NCBI GenBank assembly: GCA_905198475.1
Contig: CAJKCQ010000003.1
Span: 1-64,000, forward strand
Direction of reading: 5' to 3'
Length of the DNA stretch: 64,000 bases
Origin: an uncultured Sutterella sp.
GTDB lineage: Bacteria > Pseudomonadota > Gammaproteobacteria > Burkholderiales > Burkholderiaceae_F
Shown piece after piece: positions 28,310-37,257 of the stretch; position 1 is the stretch's first letter, and the number at the start of each line of letters is the position of its first letter. The position numbers were made by a program, and so were the translations under genes. The notes below the pieces were generated by a model. It searched no databases and was not told the DNA's origin. It saw only the letters and a program-made list of their open reading frames with translations.

Positions 28310-28410
28310 GGATGCGCTCCTTCCCGGCGGGTCCGGGAGGACGAAGTATTTGAAAGGTCAAGGATTATAGCGGCGCCCCGTCCGTGCGCCGTCCTCATCA
28401 GGGAGAAGCG

Positions 28411-29307
28411 ATGGTGCCCGACACCCTCAGCCAAGACGAAGCGGCCGCCTGGGTCGCGCTCTCGCTTGTTGATCGGCTCGACGTGCCCGCGGCGCTGCGG
28501 CTCATCCGCGCCTTCGGCGGCGTCGAGGAGGCGCTCGGCGCCCCGCTCACCGACCTCGCGCGCCTGATCGGCATGCCTGCGGCCGAAGGGGTGCGCGCGG
28601 CCGCCCGCGGGGCGCACGACGAGGAGGTCGAGGGAGCGCTCGCCTGGCTCTCGGACGTTAGGAACGCCCGGCTCCTCACGATCGCCGACCCGGACTTCCC
28701 CGGCGGGCTCGTCGCCGCGGGCGCCGCGCCGCTCGTCCTCTACGCCTGCGGTCCGGCGGAGCTTCTCGCGCGCCGTCCGCTTCTCGCCCTGTGCGGTACG
28801 GAGGACCCCGACGAAGAGGGACTGAGGAACGCGGAGGACTTCGGCCGGGCGGCGGCGAAGAGTGGTGCGGTAGTCGCCGCGCTGATGGCGCGGGGCGTCT
28901 CGGCCGCGGCGCTCTCCGGGGCGCTCTCCGCTCCCGGCGCGCTCCCTCCCGCGGCGCTCCTCGTCACGGGCTGCGCGCGGGCGATCCGCGGGCTCGAGGG
29001 GCTGCAGCGGCGAATTCTCGACGCGGGCGGGCTTCTGCTCTCGGCTGAGGCGCCCGGGAGCGGCCGCACGGAGGAGAGCACCGCGCGGGCCCGGGGGCTT
29101 CTCGCCGCGACCGCCCCCGTCTTTCTTCTCGTCGAGGCGTCCTTGGGCGACCCGTCCGTTGATGCGGCGCGCCGCGCCGCCGAGGCGGGCGCCACCGTGG
29201 GCGCCGTCCCGGGGAGCATCCACGCTGCGCTCGCCAAGGGCGGGAACCGGATCATCCGCGAGGGGGCGCTCCTCGTGGAGACCTGCGCGGATCTCGGGCT
29301 CGGCTAA
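28411..29307 (+). CDS. dprA: Divergent DprA/Smf-like protein
   Basis: 298-aa protein related to DprA, which loads RecA onto incoming single-stranded DNA in transformation. The layout matches: an N-terminal SAM-like region (1-75), then a Rossmann-like domain with LLALCGTEDP, a middle segment GLEGLQRRILDAGGLLLSAEAPG and the end AVPGSIHAALAKGGNRIIREGALLVE. However, the core motifs are eroded: the usual SGxAxGID reads ALMARGVSAAAL, and the FPxRNRIIA segment reads STARARGLLAAT. It may be a functionally altered or decaying DprA. ATG 28411 follows GGGAG. Upstream of topB, the usual betaproteobacterial neighbour. Confidence 0.75.
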   Translation: MVPDTLSQDEAAAWVALSLVDRLDVPAALRLIRAFGGVEEALGAPLTDLARLIGMPAAEGVRAAARGAHDEEVEGALAWLSDVRNARLLTIADPDFPGGLVAAGAAPLVLYACGPAELLARRPLLALCGTEDPDEEGLRNAEDFGRAAAKSGAVVAALMARGVSAAALSGALSAPGALPPAALLVTGCARAIRGLEGLQRRILDAGGLLLSAEAPGSGRTEESTARARGLLAATAPVFLLVEASLGDPSVDAARRAAEAGATVGAVPGSIHAALAKGGNRIIREGALLVETCADLGLG

Positions 29308-29428
29308 TCCGCATCGCCAAAAATGACATAATGCGCGTGCTTCAGGAACCGGCCCTGAACGCGCGGACACTTAAGAATTTACCCCGTGGACGCCGGGCGA
29401 AAGCATCCGTCGGGAGGAGTACAGAGTC
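29308..29428 (+). promoter_or_regulatory. dprA-topB intergenic region with possible promoter
   Basis: The gap contains CATAAT (about 29326-29331) in an AT-rich patch, a possible -10 for topB, with no convincing -35. A GGGAGGAG ribosome site precedes the topB ATG. Confidence 0.3.
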
Positions 29429-32041
29429 ATGGCTGTGACCTTGGTCATCGCAGAAAAGCCGTCCGTCGCCGGCGACATCGCACGCGCGCTGGGCGGCTTC
29501 AAGAAGGACGGCGACTTCTGGAAGCGCGACGACATGATCGTCGGCTCCGCCGTGGGCCATCTTCTCGAGATCAAAGCCCCCGAGGAATACGACGTCAAGC
29601 GCGGCCGCTGGTCCTTCGCCAACCTGCCGGTCCTGCCGCCCTATTTCGAACTGCAGCCGCTCAAGAAGTCCGAGGCCAAGTACGAGGGGCTCGCCAAGAA
29701 GATCCGCAGCCGCACCGTCACCGACATCATCAACGCATGCGATGCGGGGCGCGAGGGCGAACTCATCTTCCGCCACATCATTCAGGCGACCGGGACGATG
29801 AAGCCCATCCGCCGCCTGTGGCTGCAGTCGATGACGAAGGCGTCCATCCAGAAGGCCTTCACGACGCTGCGCACCGACGAGGAGATGAAGCCCCTCGAGG
29901 CCGCCGCCCGCAGCCGCTCCGAAGCGGACTGGCTCGTCGGCATCAACGGCACGCGTGCGCTCACCGCCTTCAACTCCAAGGAGGGCGGATTCTTCCTCAC
30001 GACCGTCGGCCGCGTGCAGACGCCGACCCTCGCCATCGTCGTGGCGCGCGAGGAGGAGATCACGCACTTCAAGCCGCGCGACTACTGGGAGGTGCACGCC
30101 GAATTCCACGCTGCGCAGGGCACCTATGAGGGCGTCTGGATCGACCCGGACTTCACGAAGACGAAGGGCGCCCCCGCCGAACTCAAGGCCGAGCGCATCT
30201 GGAACGCCGCCGACGCGGAGGCGATCGTCGAGAAGTGCCGCGGCCGCGATGGTGTCGTCACCGAGACGAGCAAGCGCTCCACGCAGAGCTCGCCCGCGCT
30301 CTTCGACCTCACGTCGCTGCAGCGCGAGGCGAACAGCCGCTTCGGCTTCCCCGCCAAGATGACGCTCAACCTCGCGCAGCGCCTCTACGAGCGCTTCAAG
30401 GTCCTCACCTATCCGCGAACCGACTCGCGTGCGCTCCCCGACGACTACGCGCCGACGGTGAAGGAGACGCTCTCGCACCTGCAGAAGCTCGTCGCCTACG
30501 ACGGCTTCGCCGCGCAGATCCTCACGAACGGCTGGGTGAAGCCGGGCGACAAGCGCGTCTTCGACAACAGCAAGATCTCCGACCACTTCGCGATCATCCC
30601 GACGGGCGAGATCCCGAAGGACCTCGACGAGCCCGAGCAGAAGATCTACGACCTCGTCGTGCGCCGCTTCATGTCGGTCTTCTATCCGCCCGCCGAATTC
30701 AACGTCACCACCCGCCGCACGGTGGTCGAAGGGGAGACCTTCCTCACCGAGGGCAAGGTGCTCGTGAAGCCGGGCTGGCTCGAGGTCGCGGGCAAGGTGG
30801 GCCGCACGCAGAGCGACCTCACGCCCGTCACAAACGGTGAGACTGTCCTCACGGAGCGCATCGAGACCACGGCCGACCAGACCCGTCCGCCCGCGCGCTA
30901 CTCTGACGCGACGCTCCTCTCGGCGATGGAGTCCGCCGGCAAGAAGCTCGACGATGGCGAGCTGCGCAACGCCATGGCTGAAAAAGGCCTCGGCACGCCG
31001 GCGACGCGCGCCCAGACGATTGAGGGCCTGATCGAGCAGAAGTACCTGCGCCGCGAAGAGCGCGTGCTCGTGCCCAACGCCAAGGCCTTCCAGCTCATGC
31101 AACTCGTGCGCGGCCTGCGCATCGACGAGCTCACGCAGCCGCGGCTCACCGCCGAGTGGGAGTACAAGCTCGCGCAGATCGAGCGCGGCGAGGGCTCGCG
31201 CGACGCCTTCATGGCCGAAATCCGCGAGATGACGAAGAACATGGTCGCCGTCGCCAAGCAGTACGAAGGCGACAGCGTGCCGATCGTCAATCCGATCCAC
31301 TTCAAGAACCGCTGCCCGGCCTGCGGCGGCGAGATCGTCGAGAACTACCGGCGCTTCGCCTGCACGAACCCCGCGTGCTACTTTTCGCTCCCCAAGCATC
31401 CCTCGGGGCGCGCGTTCGAGGCGGGAGAGGTCGAGGAACTTCTCGCCAACCACCGCATCGGGCCCCTCTCGGGGTTCGTGAGCCGCCGCGGCTTCCCCTT
31501 CGAGAGCGAACTCGTGCTCGCGAAGGATCCCGATACGGGCGAGTGGGGGCTGCGCTTCGAGTTTGAGGAGCGTCCCGAGATCGACGCGACCGAGCTCGCC
31601 TCGGCGCCGGTCGTGGGCGACTGCCCGCTCTGCCGCGGCCGCGTGGTGGACATCAACGACACCTACGTCTGCGAGCACGCCGTGAACGAACCGCGCACGT
31701 GCACCTTCCGCATGGGCAAGACCATCCTTCAGCGCACGATCTCCCACGAGGAGATCGCTACGCTGCTCGCCGAAGGGCGCACGCCGCTCATCAACGACTT
31801 CATCTCGAAGCGCACCAACCGGCCCTTCAAGGCCTACCTCGTCTGGGATCCGAAGAAGAAGACGGTCGGCTTCGAGTTCGAGAAGCGCGAGAAGGAGTCC
31901 AAGGAGGGCGAGGAGACGGCCGCCCCCGCAGAGGCCGCCGCCGAGGAGAAGAAGCCCGCGTGCCGCACGGCCGCGAAGAAGGCCGCCCCGGCGAAGAAGA
32001 GCTCGACCTCGACCCGCCGCAAGCGCGTCTCCGAAGAGTGA
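29429..32041 (+). CDS. topB: DNA topoisomerase III
   Basis: 870-aa type IA topoisomerase that decatenates and relaxes negatively supercoiled DNA. The Toprim domain begins MAVTLVIAEKPSVAGDIARAL and includes the acidic triad region INACDAGREGELIF. The catalytic tyrosine is Tyr328 in LTYPRTDSR. The C-terminal region holds two zinc-ribbon-like Cys sets (CPACGG...CTNPAC at about 630-650 and CPLCRG...CEH...C at about 732-760) and ends in a basic Ala/Lys/Arg tail. Longer than E. coli TopB because of these C-terminal repeats. A strong terminator follows. Confidence 0.95.
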   Translation: MAVTLVIAEKPSVAGDIARALGGFKKDGDFWKRDDMIVGSAVGHLLEIKAPEEYDVKRGRWSFANLPVLPPYFELQPLKKSEAKYEGLAKKIRSRTVTDIINACDAGREGELIFRHIIQATGTMKPIRRLWLQSMTKASIQKAFTTLRTDEEMKPLEAAARSRSEADWLVGINGTRALTAFNSKEGGFFLTTVGRVQTPTLAIVVAREEEITHFKPRDYWEVHAEFHAAQGTYEGVWIDPDFTKTKGAPAELKAERIWNAADAEAIVEKCRGRDGVVTETSKRSTQSSPALFDLTSLQREANSRFGFPAKMTLNLAQRLYERFKVLTYPRTDSRALPDDYAPTVKETLSHLQKLVAYDGFAAQILTNGWVKPGDKRVFDNSKISDHFAIIPTGEIPKDLDEPEQKIYDLVVRRFMSVFYPPAEFNVTTRRTVVEGETFLTEGKVLVKPGWLEVAGKVGRTQSDLTPVTNGETVLTERIETTADQTRPPARYSDATLLSAMESAGKKLDDGELRNAMAEKGLGTPATRAQTIEGLIEQKYLRREERVLVPNAKAFQLMQLVRGLRIDELTQPRLTAEWEYKLAQIERGEGSRDAFMAEIREMTKNMVAVAKQYEGDSVPIVNPIHFKNRCPACGGEIVENYRRFACTNPACYFSLPKHPSGRAFEAGEVEELLANHRIGPLSGFVSRRGFPFESELVLAKDPDTGEWGLRFEFEERPEIDATELASAPVVGDCPLCRGRVVDINDTYVCEHAVNEPRTCTFRMGKTILQRTISHEEIATLLAEGRTPLINDFISKRTNRPFKAYLVWDPKKKTVGFEFEKREKESKEGEETAAPAEAAAEEKKPACRTAAKKAAPAKKSSTSTRRKRVSEE

Positions 32042-32063
32042 CGGCGCTTCGGGCGCACCCATG

Positions 32064-32106
32064 AAAAATCCCGCGCGGCCCTACCGGCCGACGCGGGATT
32101 TTTTTC
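32064..32106 (+). terminator. Terminator after topB (bidirectional)
   Basis: A long hairpin (aaaaatcccgcg paired with cgcgggattttt, with an inner cggcc/ggccg stem) ends in seven T on the plus strand and is flanked by A on the other side, so it can terminate both topB and the convergent CNNM gene. Confidence 0.85.
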
Positions 32107-32129
32107 TTGAGCACGAGGGTCCCGAGAGA

Positions 32130-33461
32130 TCAGCCGGCGTCGGCGGGCTTTTCCGCGGGCTTCTCCGCAGGCTTCTTCTTCGTGCGGGTGACGAGCACCT
32201 GATCGATCTTGTTGTTGTCCACGTCCATCACCTCGAACGTGTAGTCGGCGAGCACGACCTTGTCGGTGCGCTTCGGAATCTTGCGCAGCATGTACATCAT
32301 GAAGCCCGCCACCGTCTCGTAGGCGCTGTCTTCGGGCAGCTCGTCGATCTCGAGCGCATGCTCGAGGTCGTCGATCGGCGTGGCGCCGTCCACGAGCCAC
32401 GTGTCGTCGTCGCGTTGGATGATCTGCACGTCGTCCTCGTTCGTGACGAGGTCGCCCATCACCGTGGACATGATGTCGTTGATCGTGATGATGCCCACGA
32501 CGAGCGCGTACTCGTTGAGGATCACCGCGAAGTCGGAGTGCGTGCGCTGGAAGACGTCGAGCACTTCGGAGAGCGTAAGCGAGTCGGGGATGAACTGCAC
32601 GCCCTGCAGGAGCTCGGGGTCCTGGAAGACGATCGGGCGCTCCTCGAGCACGCGGCGCAGCAGGTGCTTGGAGTCCACGAAGCCCACGACGTGGTCGAGG
32701 TCCTTGTCGCAGACGAGGAAGCGGTTGTAGGGCACGGTGGCGATCTTCGCGCGGATGCTCTCGTCGGTCTCGTCGAGCGTGAAGTAGACGATGCTCTCGC
32801 GCGCCGTCATGGCCGAGGGAACGAGGCGGCTCTCCAATTCGAAGACGTTCTGGATCACCGTCTCCTCCTCGGGGGCGATCACGCCCGCCGCGGTGCCCGC
32901 GCCCACCTGCGCGAGGATGTCCTCGGAGGTGATGGTCTCCTGGCGCTTGGTGGGCATGCCGAGCGAGCGGATGCAGGCGTCCGAGAGGCGCTCGAGCACG
33001 AAGACGATCGGGCGGAGCAGCTTGATGATGACGTTCATCGGGCGCACGACGAACATGGCGATCACCTCGGGACGGGCGATCGCGAGGCGCTTGGGCAGCA
33101 GGTCCGCGAAGATCACGAAGAGCGCCGTGGCGATGATGAACGAGAGGATGAAGCTCACGTTGCCCATGTCCCGGCCGGGGAGAACCTCCGCGAACAGCCA
33201 GGAAAAGAAGGGCGAGAAGGCCGCGTCGCCGATCACGCCGCCGAGCAGCGCCGTGGCGTTGATCATCACCTGCAGGGCCGAGAAGAACTGTCCCGGATGG
33301 GACTGCAGTTCAAGCACCATCGCCGCACGTCGGTCTCCGTCGTCGGCGAGCGTCTGCAGGCGCGTCTTCGACGCGGATGCGAGGGAGATCTCGGCGGAGG
33401 AGAAGAAGGCGCTGAGCACGACGAGGCACATCAGGCCGACGACTTGCGGCAGGGAATTCAT
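32130..33461 (-). CDS. CNNM/CorC (TlyC-type) membrane protein
   Basis: 443-aa integral membrane protein. The DUF21/CNNM domain (about 1-185) has four hydrophobic segments, starting VGLMCLVVLSAFFSSAEISLASASKTRL with the conserved FFSxAE motif. A tandem CBS pair follows (about 205-330, AMTARESIVYF and ILNEYALVVGIITINDIMSTVMGDL) and a C-terminal CorC/HlyC domain (about 340-425, WLVDGATPIDDLEHAL). Members are implicated in divalent cation or polyamine efflux (for example PaeA, YfjD); the substrate here is unknown. A Lys/Pro/Ala repeat (KKPAEKPAEKPADAG) ends the protein. Confidence 0.88.
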   Translation of the reverse strand: MNSLPQVVGLMCLVVLSAFFSSAEISLASASKTRLQTLADDGDRRAAMVLELQSHPGQFFSALQVMINATALLGGVIGDAAFSPFFSWLFAEVLPGRDMGNVSFILSFIIATALFVIFADLLPKRLAIARPEVIAMFVVRPMNVIIKLLRPIVFVLERLSDACIRSLGMPTKRQETITSEDILAQVGAGTAAGVIAPEEETVIQNVFELESRLVPSAMTARESIVYFTLDETDESIRAKIATVPYNRFLVCDKDLDHVVGFVDSKHLLRRVLEERPIVFQDPELLQGVQFIPDSLTLSEVLDVFQRTHSDFAVILNEYALVVGIITINDIMSTVMGDLVTNEDDVQIIQRDDDTWLVDGATPIDDLEHALEIDELPEDSAYETVAGFMMYMLRKIPKRTDKVVLADYTFEVMDVDNNKIDQVLVTRTKKKPAEKPAEKPADAG

Positions 33462-33831
33462 AGGCAGGATAGGCAGGAGCAGGGTTGTTGATGGAGGCGT
33501 CCGGCGGCGAAGGAGGACCGCCTGGATTAGACGCAGATCGTGAATTTTAGCATGAATGGACTATTAACCACCTGTTTTTTGGCGGTATTTTATGTCCGTC
33601 GGCCTCCGAACCGTCCGCCTCCCGGAAGAACTCCAGAGCGGCGCGCCCGGGCGCGCCGGCGCCGTTTCCTGTGTACACTCGCACGACCGGCCGTTCATCC
33701 GCTCCTGCGGGAGCGGACGCGCGGATCCGCCGCCGTGCCGCCGTGCCGGATGGCACCTTGAACTGGACTTCGCCTCGGAACGGAGTCCGCCGGACCGGAC
33801 GCTCCGGCCCGCACACGATCAGGAAGAAAAA
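33462..33831. promoter_or_regulatory. Divergent CNNM / aapJ intergenic region
   Basis: This 370-base gap carries no gene. On the minus strand an extended -10 (TGCTAAAAT, complementary to 33544-33552) could start the CNNM transcript. On the plus strand, TGTGTACACT at about 33670-33679 is an extended -10 candidate for the transporter operon. Small inverted repeats occur (gcgcgcccgggcgcgc near 33640 and ccgctcc/ggagcgg at 33700-33716). Confidence 0.4.
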
Positions 33832-34854
33832 ATGAAGATCAAGCTTCTCTCCGCCGCCGTCGCCCTCGCGGCCTGCGCCGCCGTCGCCCCCGCCCATGCG
33901 GGTGCCACGCTCGACAAGATCAAGGCGAGGGATCAGCTCGTCTGCGGCGTCAACACGTCCGCTCCGGGCTTCTCGAGCGCCGACAGCCAGGGCCGCTGGC
34001 AGGGCCTCGACGTCAACACCTGCCGCGCCGTCGCCGCTGCGGTTTTGGGCGACGCCGACAAGGTGAAGTACGTTCCGCTCTCCTCGACGCAGCACATGGC
34101 CGCGCTCGCCTCGGGCGAGATCGACATGCTCGCGCGCAACACGACCTGGACGATGACGCGCGACGCGGGCACGGCGAACGTCTTCGTCACGGTGTCCTAC
34201 TACGACGGCCAGGGCTTCATGGTTCCGAAGTCCCTCGGCGTGAAGAGCGTGAAGGAGCTTGACGGCGCCACCGTCTGCGTGCAGACGGGCACCACCACCG
34301 AAAAAACCACGGCCGACTACTTCCACTCGCACGGCATGCAGTACAAGACCGTCGTCTTCGACACGACCGAAGCGACGCAGAGCGCGTTCCTCTCGGGCCG
34401 CTGCGACGTCTACACGACCGACATGTCCGACCTCGCGGGCGTGCGCACCATCGCCCAGGACCCCTCGAAGTTCGACATCCTCCCCGAGACGATCTCCAAG
34501 GAGCCCCTCGGGCCGGCCGTGCGCCGCGGCGACTGGGAGTTCTTTGAGATCGTGCGCTGGTCCTTCATGGCCTTCCTCGGCGCCGAGGAGCTCGGCGTGA
34601 CGCAGGCGAACGTCGATGAGATGCGCAAGACTTCGAAGAACCCGAACGTCATGCGCCTCGTCGGTTCGGGCGAGGACATGGGCCGCATGCTCGGCCTGGA
34701 CAAGGACTGGTCCTACCGTATCATTAAGCAGGTCGGCAACTACGGCGAATCCTGGACGAAGTACTTCGGTCCGGCCACGCCGCTCAACCTGCCCCGCGGC
34801 ATGAACAAGCTCTGGACGGACGGCGGCCTGATGTACGCCATGCCGATCCGATAA
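33832..34854 (+). CDS. aapJ: Periplasmic amino-acid-binding protein, AapJ type
   Basis: 340-aa solute-binding protein of the polar amino-acid ABC family. A signal peptide is clear (MKIKLLSAAVALAACAAVAPAHA, cleaved after AHA). The mature protein starts with TLDKIKARDQLVCGVNTSAPGFS and has the family segments WQGLDVNTCRAVAAAV, LASGEIDMLARNTTWTMTRD and VCVQTGTTTEKT. The long C-terminal lobe (SYRIIKQVGNYGE...) matches AapJ/BztA, general L-amino-acid binders. GGAAGAAAAA precedes the ATG. An intercistronic hairpin separates it from the permease genes, as is common for binding proteins made in excess. Confidence 0.93.
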   Translation: MKIKLLSAAVALAACAAVAPAHAGATLDKIKARDQLVCGVNTSAPGFSSADSQGRWQGLDVNTCRAVAAAVLGDADKVKYVPLSSTQHMAALASGEIDMLARNTTWTMTRDAGTANVFVTVSYYDGQGFMVPKSLGVKSVKELDGATVCVQTGTTTEKTTADYFHSHGMQYKTVVFDTTEATQSAFLSGRCDVYTTDMSDLAGVRTIAQDPSKFDILPETISKEPLGPAVRRGDWEFFEIVRWSFMAFLGAEELGVTQANVDEMRKTSKNPNVMRLVGSGEDMGRMLGLDKDWSYRIIKQVGNYGESWTKYFGPATPLNLPRGMNKLWTDGGLMYAMPIR

Positions 34855-34901
34855 AATGAGGCGGCGTCCGCCGCCGCTAGGCCGGGGCGGATCTCGTTTC
34901 C

Positions 34902-34933
34902 GGGGCTCCAAGCCGTCAGCAGCTTGGGGCCTC
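34902..34933 (+). promoter_or_regulatory. Intercistronic hairpin between aapJ and aapQ
   Basis: A 12-bp stem with a GU pair (ggggctccaagc with gcttggggcctc) sits 47 bases after the aapJ stop. It has no strong T-run. Such hairpins commonly protect the binding-protein mRNA end so that it is produced above the permeases. Confidence 0.5.
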
Positions 34934-34958
34934 TTCGCTTTTCCTCCTCCCGCAGTCC

Positions 34959-36134
34959 ATGTTTGCCAGAGACTCCTTCAGCATCGTGCCGGGCGACCAG
35001 GCCTGGATCGAGCGTGAAAAGGTGCGCCGCCGGCGCGAGTACACGCTCCAGGCCGCGCTGATCCTCCTTCTCGTCGCCTTCGTCGCCGTGCTTGCGGCCA
35101 ACGTCGAGGCGAACCTCGCAGCGAAGAACATCAAGAGCGGCTTCGGCTTCCTGATGAACCGCGCGGGCTTTGAGATCAGCGACCAGCTCGTCGTCTACTC
35201 CGCGAACGATCCGCTCTGGAAGGCCTTCTTCGTCGGCATCCTCAACACGCTGCGCGTCTCCGCCCTCACGATCGTCACGGCGACCGTGCTCGGCGTCGTG
35301 GTGGGCCTCATGCGCCTCTCGCGCAACGGCATCGTGCGGCTCCTCGGCGCCGCGCACGTCGAGGCGTACCGCAACATTCCGCTGCTCGTGCTTCTCCTCG
35401 CGCTCTACCTCGCCGTGACGGAGCTTCTGCCGGGCGTGCGGCAGGCCTTCCATCTGGGCGACTGGGTCTTCCTCTCGAAGACCGGGCTCCTCTACGCGGT
35501 GCCTCAGGCGCCTTGGGCGGCGGGGGCCGCGGCCGCCGCCGGACTCGTCTTCGCCTGGATCGCCGCGCGCCTCGTGCGGCGCCGCGAGACCGGGCTCGTC
35601 GCGACGACGACGGGCATCGTCGTCTTTGCGCTCGCCTTCGTGGCCGTTTGGGCCGCCTGCGGCGCGCTCTTCGGCTGGAACCATCCGCGGGCGACGCGCT
35701 TCTCCATGTCGGGCGGCGCGCAGCTCACGCCGGAATTCCTCACGCTCTGGCTCGGCCTCACGCTCTACAGCTCGGCGATGATCGCCGAGGTGGTCCGCGC
35801 GGGCGTCCTCTCCGTGCGCCCGGGACAGTGGGCGGCCGCGGCCGCGCTCGGCCTGCGTCGCACCGAGACGGTGAGCTACGTGGTCTTCCCGCAGGCGATG
35901 CGCCTCATCGTTCCGCCGCTCTCGAGCCAGTACATGACGCTCACGAAGAACTCCTCGCTCGCCGTGATGGTGGGTTATCCGGACCTCGTGAACGTCGGCA
36001 CGACCGTGATGAACGTCACCGGGCAGTCGCTTGAGGTGATCTGCCTCATCATGGCGGTCTACCTCACCGTGAACCTCGTCATCTCGCTCGTGATGAACCG
36101 CTTCAACGCGCGCATCATGCGCGCGCCGCAGTAA
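34959..36134 (+). CDS. aapQ: Amino-acid ABC permease, AapQ type
   Basis: 391-aa inner-membrane permease. A cytoplasmic start and a first helix (AALILLLVAFVAVLAANV, about 28-47) are followed by the family-typical periplasmic insertion, with further helices from about residue 88. The C-terminal EAA-type loop is EVVRAGVLSVRPGQWAAAAALGLRRTETVSYVVFPQAMR (about 275-313), which contacts the ATPase. Longer than simple His/Gln permeases, as expected for AapQ/BztB. Followed by the second permease gene 11 bases on. Confidence 0.92.
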   Translation: MFARDSFSIVPGDQAWIEREKVRRRREYTLQAALILLLVAFVAVLAANVEANLAAKNIKSGFGFLMNRAGFEISDQLVVYSANDPLWKAFFVGILNTLRVSALTIVTATVLGVVVGLMRLSRNGIVRLLGAAHVEAYRNIPLLVLLLALYLAVTELLPGVRQAFHLGDWVFLSKTGLLYAVPQAPWAAGAAAAAGLVFAWIAARLVRRRETGLVATTTGIVVFALAFVAVWAACGALFGWNHPRATRFSMSGGAQLTPEFLTLWLGLTLYSSAMIAEVVRAGVLSVRPGQWAAAAALGLRRTETVSYVVFPQAMRLIVPPLSSQYMTLTKNSSLAVMVGYPDLVNVGTTVMNVTGQSLEVICLIMAVYLTVNLVISLVMNRFNARIMRAPQ

Positions 36135-36145
36135 AGGAGTCCGAC

Positions 36146-37231
36146 ATGCCGGAAGTACAGGTTGTGGGCGTGCCGGGCGGAGTCCTCGAGCGGATCCGCA
36201 GCAGCTGCTTTTATTCGATTCCCGCCGGGATCGTCTCGGTCGTTCTCGGCGCGGCGGTTCTCCTCGCGTGCGCCTGGGTCTTCAAGTGGGCCGTCTGGGA
36301 CGCCGTCTGGCAGGCCGACCTCGACGCCTGCCGGCGCGCTTCGGGCGCCTGCTGGGGGTTCGTCGCCGAAAAGTGGCGCCTCATCATCTTCGGGCGCTTC
36401 CCCTATGAGCTGCAGTGGCGTCCGGCCGTCGCCACCATTCTCATCGTGCTGATGCTCTGCGTCACCGCGCTGCCCGCGCTCTGGACGCGCCGCGGCGCGC
36501 GGTTCATCCTCTGGGGTTGGGTTGCCGCCTTCGCGGTCTTCTTCACGTTGATGACCGGCGGCGTCTTCGGGCTCGAGCCGATCAGCACGGACATGTGGGG
36601 CGGCCTTCCGCTCACGGTGATCCTCACGCTGCTCGGCATGGCGGCCTCCTCGCCGATCGGCATCCTCCTCGCGATCGGGCGCCGCAGCCGGCTGCCGATC
36701 GTCTCCGCGCTCTCCACGGGCTACATCGAGCTCGTGCGCGGCGTGCCGCTCATCACGGTGCTCTTCGTCGCCTCCTTCGTCTTCCCGCTCCTGCTGCCCG
36801 AATGGCTCAAGGCGGACGCTTTCTGGCGCGTCGCCGTCGGCATCACGCTCTTCCAGGCGGCCTACACGGCCGAGACGGTGAGGGGCGGTCTGCAAACCAT
36901 TCCCCGGGGGCAGTTCGCCGCCGCGCGCTCGCTCGGCCTCACCGAGCGGCAGTGCTACGTGCACGTCATCCTGCCTCAGGCTCTGGTCGCGATCATCCCG
37001 GCCTTTGTCAACAGCCTGCTCTCTTGCTTCATGGACACTTCGCTCGTGATGGTCGTGTCGATGTACGACCTCACGGGTAGCCTCAAGCTCGCGTTGGGCG
37101 ACGCGCACTGGCGCCCCTACTTCATCGAGGGCTACGTCTTCATCGCGCTCGTCTACTTCTCCTCGAGCTTCATCATCTCGCGCTACAGCCAGTGGCTCGA
37201 GGGGCGCCTGCGCGGACCGCAGCGTCGCTGA
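36146..37231 (+). CDS. aapM: Amino-acid ABC permease, AapM type
   Basis: 361-aa inner-membrane permease, the partner of AapQ. Hydrophobic segments occur at about 28-53, 95-110, 120-140 and from 155 onward; the EAA loop is ETVRGGLQTIPRGQFAAARSLGLTERQCYVHVILPQAL (about 248-285). In the well-studied aapJQMP and bztABCD operons the ATPase gene follows immediately. Here the next gene is instead a DUF1857 protein, and no ABC ATPase for import lies in the window, so the importer must borrow an ATPase encoded elsewhere. Confidence 0.92.
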   Translation: MPEVQVVGVPGGVLERIRSSCFYSIPAGIVSVVLGAAVLLACAWVFKWAVWDAVWQADLDACRRASGACWGFVAEKWRLIIFGRFPYELQWRPAVATILIVLMLCVTALPALWTRRGARFILWGWVAAFAVFFTLMTGGVFGLEPISTDMWGGLPLTVILTLLGMAASSPIGILLAIGRRSRLPIVSALSTGYIELVRGVPLITVLFVASFVFPLLLPEWLKADAFWRVAVGITLFQAAYTAETVRGGLQTIPRGQFAAARSLGLTERQCYVHVILPQALVAIIPAFVNSLLSCFMDTSLVMVVSMYDLTGSLKLALGDAHWRPYFIEGYVFIALVYFSSSFIISRYSQWLEGRLRGPQRR

Positions 37232-37257
37232 ATCTTTTGAACGGACACCATTGCGTC

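Noticed and set aside
29342..32062. 906-codon open frame on the minus strand opposite topB
   Set aside because: Antisense artefact; topB on the plus strand has all catalytic motifs.
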